From Sporomusa acidovorans (GTDB lineage Bacteria > Bacillota > Negativicutes > Sporomusales > Sporomusaceae), in NCBI RefSeq assembly GCF_002257695.2, contig NZ_CP155571.1: a stretch of 64,000 nt of DNA. One strand, 5' to 3'. The notes beneath the pieces are model-generated. The model was given only the letters and a program-made list of their open reading frames with translations. It was not told where the DNA came from and did no database searches. How positions within the stretch are numbered: position 1 is the first letter of the stretch; the number at the start of each line of letters is the position of its first letter. The translations under genes were made by a program, and so were the position numbers. Positions 61,298 to 64,000 of the stretch are shown here, one piece after another.

Positions 61298-62797
61298 ATG
61301 TCGACTTTCGGCACCTATAGCATCGCCTATTCGGGAATGTATACAAATCAGGCCGCACTGACAACAACAAGCACAAATCTTGCCAATGTTGACACGACTG
61401 GCGCTTCCAAGGTGCAGCTGACCAGTGCGGACGCATCAACTACCCGTTCGGACGGATCGGTTGCTGTATCCGGCGTTACCGTGGAAAGCATTACACGTTC
61501 ACGGGATATATATCTTGACAGCACGTACCGGACAGAGAATGCCGATTCCGCTTACCTGGCAGTAAAAAGCGGCAATCTGGAATATATGGATACCATCTTG
61601 AGTGAATATGACACAGTTACCACTGACGACGATGGGAATACCACCACCACCGAGGGGGTGCAGGATGCAATTTCCGATTTTTTCTCTGCCTGGGAAAAGC
61701 TAAGCACGTCGACAACTACATCCAGCCAAACTGACCGTGTCGACGTTGTAGACGCCGGGAAAGATTTGCTGGAAAAGCTGGTTTGGATTGACGAGAAGTT
61801 ACAAGAGTTGCAGGAAGACGCGGTGAATTCGGTGCAGGATGGCGTGGACAGTCTGAACGACTATGCCGCACAGGTGGCGGAACTGAATGCGAAAATTACG
61901 CTGGCCGAGGCAGGCGGCGGCGAAGCCAGCTACCTGCGGGACCAGCGGGATGCTTTGCTTGATGAGATGTCGGCTTTGGCGAATATATCGGTCAGTGAAC
62001 AAAACGATGGCTCGGTGACCGTCACGCTTGACGGCAAGACGCTGGTTAAGGGCGACAGCAGCAAGACGCTGGTTGTTGAAGGCGACGGATCAACCGATAA
62101 TCCGCTTAAGGTGACGCTGGCTGATTCGGGCGATGAAGTCGATATTACCAGCGGGAGCATTGGGGCTTATCTGGAGGATGCCGATCAAACCGGCTACGAA
62201 ACCATTGATACCAGTGATCTTCCTTATAGCTTTACCACTGGTGCAACCAGTTCGATCAGTACCATGCGTCAGGCTTTGAATGATTTGGTTACCACATTGG
62301 CAACTAAAATAAATTCTTTAACCACTTCGGGGGTTGACCTTAATGGCGATACCGGCCTGGCTTTTTTTACGACCATTGATTCCAATGAGCCGCTGAGTAT
62401 TACCAATATTCAGGTCAATCCGGAGCTGGTGAGTGATTCGGACAAGGTAGTTACTTCTGCCAGTGGGGGAACAGGCGATTATAGCATTGCCGACGCAATT
62501 TACGATCTTGCCAGCGATACCTCCTGCTATGAAAGCGATGGTTCATCACTTGATATTATCGACTTTTACACAGCGTTGACTACCTGGCTAGGGACTGAAG
62601 GCGATACCGTGGCAAGCAACTATGAAACTCAGGCCGCTTTGGTGTCGCAGTTAGACTATCAGCGGCAGGCTGTTTCGGCCATTTCCATTGACGAGGAAAT
62701 GTCAAACATGATCAAGTTTCAGACAGCCTATGCCGCCAGTGCCCAGGTTATGAACACGGTTGACAGCATGATAGAGAGTTTGCTGGCAGTATTTTAA
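61298..62797 (+). CDS. FlgK-like hook-associated protein, copy 1
   Basis: A 499-residue protein with an N-terminal rod motif (SIAYSGMYTNQAALTTTS and NLANVDTTGASK), a helical domain with YLRDQRDALLDEM, typical of FlgK, and a C-terminal LDYQRQAVSAISIDEEMSNM and KFQTAYAASAQVM. FlgK forms the junction between hook and filament. The usual NTxGY turn reads DTTGAS here and the N-terminal part is shorter, so it is a divergent copy. AAGGAGGAGG precedes ATG 61298. Confidence 0.85.
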   Translation: MSTFGTYSIAYSGMYTNQAALTTTSTNLANVDTTGASKVQLTSADASTTRSDGSVAVSGVTVESITRSRDIYLDSTYRTENADSAYLAVKSGNLEYMDTILSEYDTVTTDDDGNTTTTEGVQDAISDFFSAWEKLSTSTTTSSQTDRVDVVDAGKDLLEKLVWIDEKLQELQEDAVNSVQDGVDSLNDYAAQVAELNAKITLAEAGGGEASYLRDQRDALLDEMSALANISVSEQNDGSVTVTLDGKTLVKGDSSKTLVVEGDGSTDNPLKVTLADSGDEVDITSGSIGAYLEDADQTGYETIDTSDLPYSFTTGATSSISTMRQALNDLVTTLATKINSLTTSGVDLNGDTGLAFFTTIDSNEPLSITNIQVNPELVSDSDKVVTSASGGTGDYSIADAIYDLASDTSCYESDGSSLDIIDFYTALTTWLGTEGDTVASNYETQAALVSQLDYQRQAVSAISIDEEMSNMIKFQTAYAASAQVMNTVDSMIESLLAVF

Positions 62798-62818
62798 TTA
62801 GAATAAGGGGGGAATGAA

Positions 62819-64000
62819 ATGGCTTCAACGTTTGCAGGACTTAGTATTGCCAACCGGGGACTAACTGCCGCTCAGGTCGGCTTGACGGTAACCACCAATA
62901 ATATGAGCAATATCGATACAGACGGGTATTCCCGGCAAGTGGTGAGCCAGACGTCCATTGGCCCGGCTGCCGTCTACAGCAGCAGTTTGGTCGGGAACGG
63001 GGTAGAGGTAACCTCTGTTGACAGGGTGAACAGTTTTCGCCTGAATCAAAAATATTGGCAGGAAAATAGCTCGGCAAGTGAACTGGAAGTTACGTCCAAC
63101 TATATGGAAAAAATTGAAGATGTTTTCGGCACTACGGATTCCAGTGATATTTCTGAGGCCCTGGATACTTTTGAAGCAGAACTGGAAACGCTGGCTGACG
63201 ATCCGACAAATGAATCAATCAGAAAGATTGTGCTGTCTTATGCTAAAAGTTTTTGTGATACTCTTAACACTGCTGCGGAAGATTTGGAATCCATACGCGA
63301 CCAGCTTAACACCGAAGTGAATACGGCAGTTGAAGAGATCAATTCCTACGCATCGCAAATTGCGGAATTGAACCGTCAGATTTCCACCGCTTCGGCTTCC
63401 GGGGCCTCGACGAATGAGTTGGAAGATCAGCGGGATGTGATTGTTGACAAACTTTCCGGCCTGGTTGGTATTAGTGTGACTGAAGCCGATGACAGCACAT
63501 ATACAATCACGGTGGATGGAGTTACGCTGGTAAAAGGGGATGAGGCCAACGAACTGGAGTGTTATACGGTCACCGATTCCGACAGTGATTCCTATGGGAT
63601 GTACGGTATTCGCTGGGCCGAAAGCGGCAAAGACTTTGACAGCGGTGATTCCGGATCACTCACCGGCTATCTGCAGATGCGGGATGGCAGCACAGCTGAC
63701 AGCAAAGGCGTTGTCTACTATATGAACCAGTTGGATAAATTTGCTCAGACCTTTGCTCAGGCTTTCAACGAGGGAGTTACTGTTACTTCGGATTCAGGAA
63801 CCGAAACTACTTATAGCGGTCATGTCGACGGGGTAGGCATCGACGATGACGAAACCACCGGTATCCGTTTCTTTACGTATGACGATGTATCTTCAGCAGA
63901 CTTTGTGGACAGTGGTTCAGACCTGGAGGAGGCTTACAGCAATATTACGGCTGCGAATATCTCCGTATCCAAGGATATCCAGGACGATACCACTAAAATT
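62819..64000 (+). CDS. flgK: FlgK-like hook-associated protein, copy 2 (3' end outside window)
   Basis: The frame is open from ATG 62819 (after AAGGGGGGAA) to the window end: 394 residues without stop. It has the canonical opening LSIANRGLTAAQVGL and NNMSNIDTDGYSRQ, the SVDRVNSFRLNQKYW segment, and LEDQRDVIVDKLSGLVGI. It fits FlgK better than the copy before it, from which it is 21 bases away. The C-terminal polymerisation domain lies beyond the window. Confidence 0.88.
   Translation, partial: MASTFAGLSIANRGLTAAQVGLTVTTNNMSNIDTDGYSRQVVSQTSIGPAAVYSSSLVGNGVEVTSVDRVNSFRLNQKYWQENSSASELEVTSNYMEKIEDVFGTTDSSDISEALDTFEAELETLADDPTNESIRKIVLSYAKSFCDTLNTAAEDLESIRDQLNTEVNTAVEEINSYASQIAELNRQISTASASGASTNELEDQRDVIVDKLSGLVGISVTEADDSTYTITVDGVTLVKGDEANELECYTVTDSDSDSYGMYGIRWAESGKDFDSGDSGSLTGYLQMRDGSTADSKGVVYYMNQLDKFAQTFAQAFNEGVTVTSDSGTETTYSGHVDGVGIDDDETTGIRFFTYDDVSSADFVDSGSDLEEAYSNITAANISVSKDIQDDTTKI

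Overview
The window looks like the chromosome of a diderm, flagellated, acetogenic Firmicute of the Negativicutes type; Sporomusa or a close relative is my best guess. The reasons are a methanol:corrinoid methyltransferase operon that ends in a methyl-tetrahydrofolate methyltransferase, an electron-bifurcating type Etf/2-hydroxyacid dehydrogenase operon, three TolC-like outer-membrane channels with MacA/MacB partners (which need an outer membrane), menaquinone genes of the futalosine route, and Firmicute-style ribosome binding sites with frequent TTG and GTG starts. No rRNA, tRNA, CRISPR array, transposase or prophage was seen.

Positions 1-20404 form a large acid-sugar island. It holds three IlvD/EDD-family dehydratases (one cut by the window edge), three PanB-like proteins, two DUF1537 acid-sugar kinases, a PdxA2-type dehydrogenase, a LarA-type nickel racemase, an ACS-family MFS transporter and a DHDPS/NAL-family aldolase. 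Regulators are a cupin-PocR-LytS histidine kinase with an AraC-type response regulator, and a PrpR-type sigma54 activator that faces a good -24/-12 promoter. My main inference is that the IlvD+PanB pairs are catabolic: a four-carbon sugar acid is dehydrated to 4-hydroxy-2-oxobutanoate, which a PanB-like enzyme splits to pyruvate and methylene-THF, feeding the acetogen's C1 pathway. The DUF1537 kinase plus PdxA2 would be a parallel phosphorylating route.

Positions 20405-24371 hold a short SDR gene relic and etfB-etfA-glcD, an LctBCD-like operon for oxidising a 2-hydroxyacid. Positions 24425-26101 hold small genes (Cys-rich protein, DUF190, a HAD phosphatase-like protein, an exported peptide).

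Positions 26134-32593 are a two-component system followed by a complete tolC-macA-macB(ATPase)-macB(permease) efflux operon. On the minus strand, 32662-36521 is mqnE-mqnA-mqnC plus an MTAP/PNP-family phosphorylase. Then come an exported protein and an AlkD-like repair protein.

Positions 38364-47624 are a corrinoid-methyltransferase region: DUF1638 protein, RACo-type corrinoid activator, PocR-AraC regulator, a first corrinoid protein, then mtaC-mtaB-methyltransferase-CobW-like-unknown-XRE. Positions 47886-50657 hold a DUF1848 protein and a YtcJ-like amidohydrolase.

Positions 50602-58397 hold a second two-component system, divergent from a second tolC-macA-macB(permease) operon that lacks an ATPase gene, and a third tolC. 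The window ends in flagellar hook genes: flgD, a large flgE with a duplicated insert, and two tandem flgK-like genes, the last cut by the window end.
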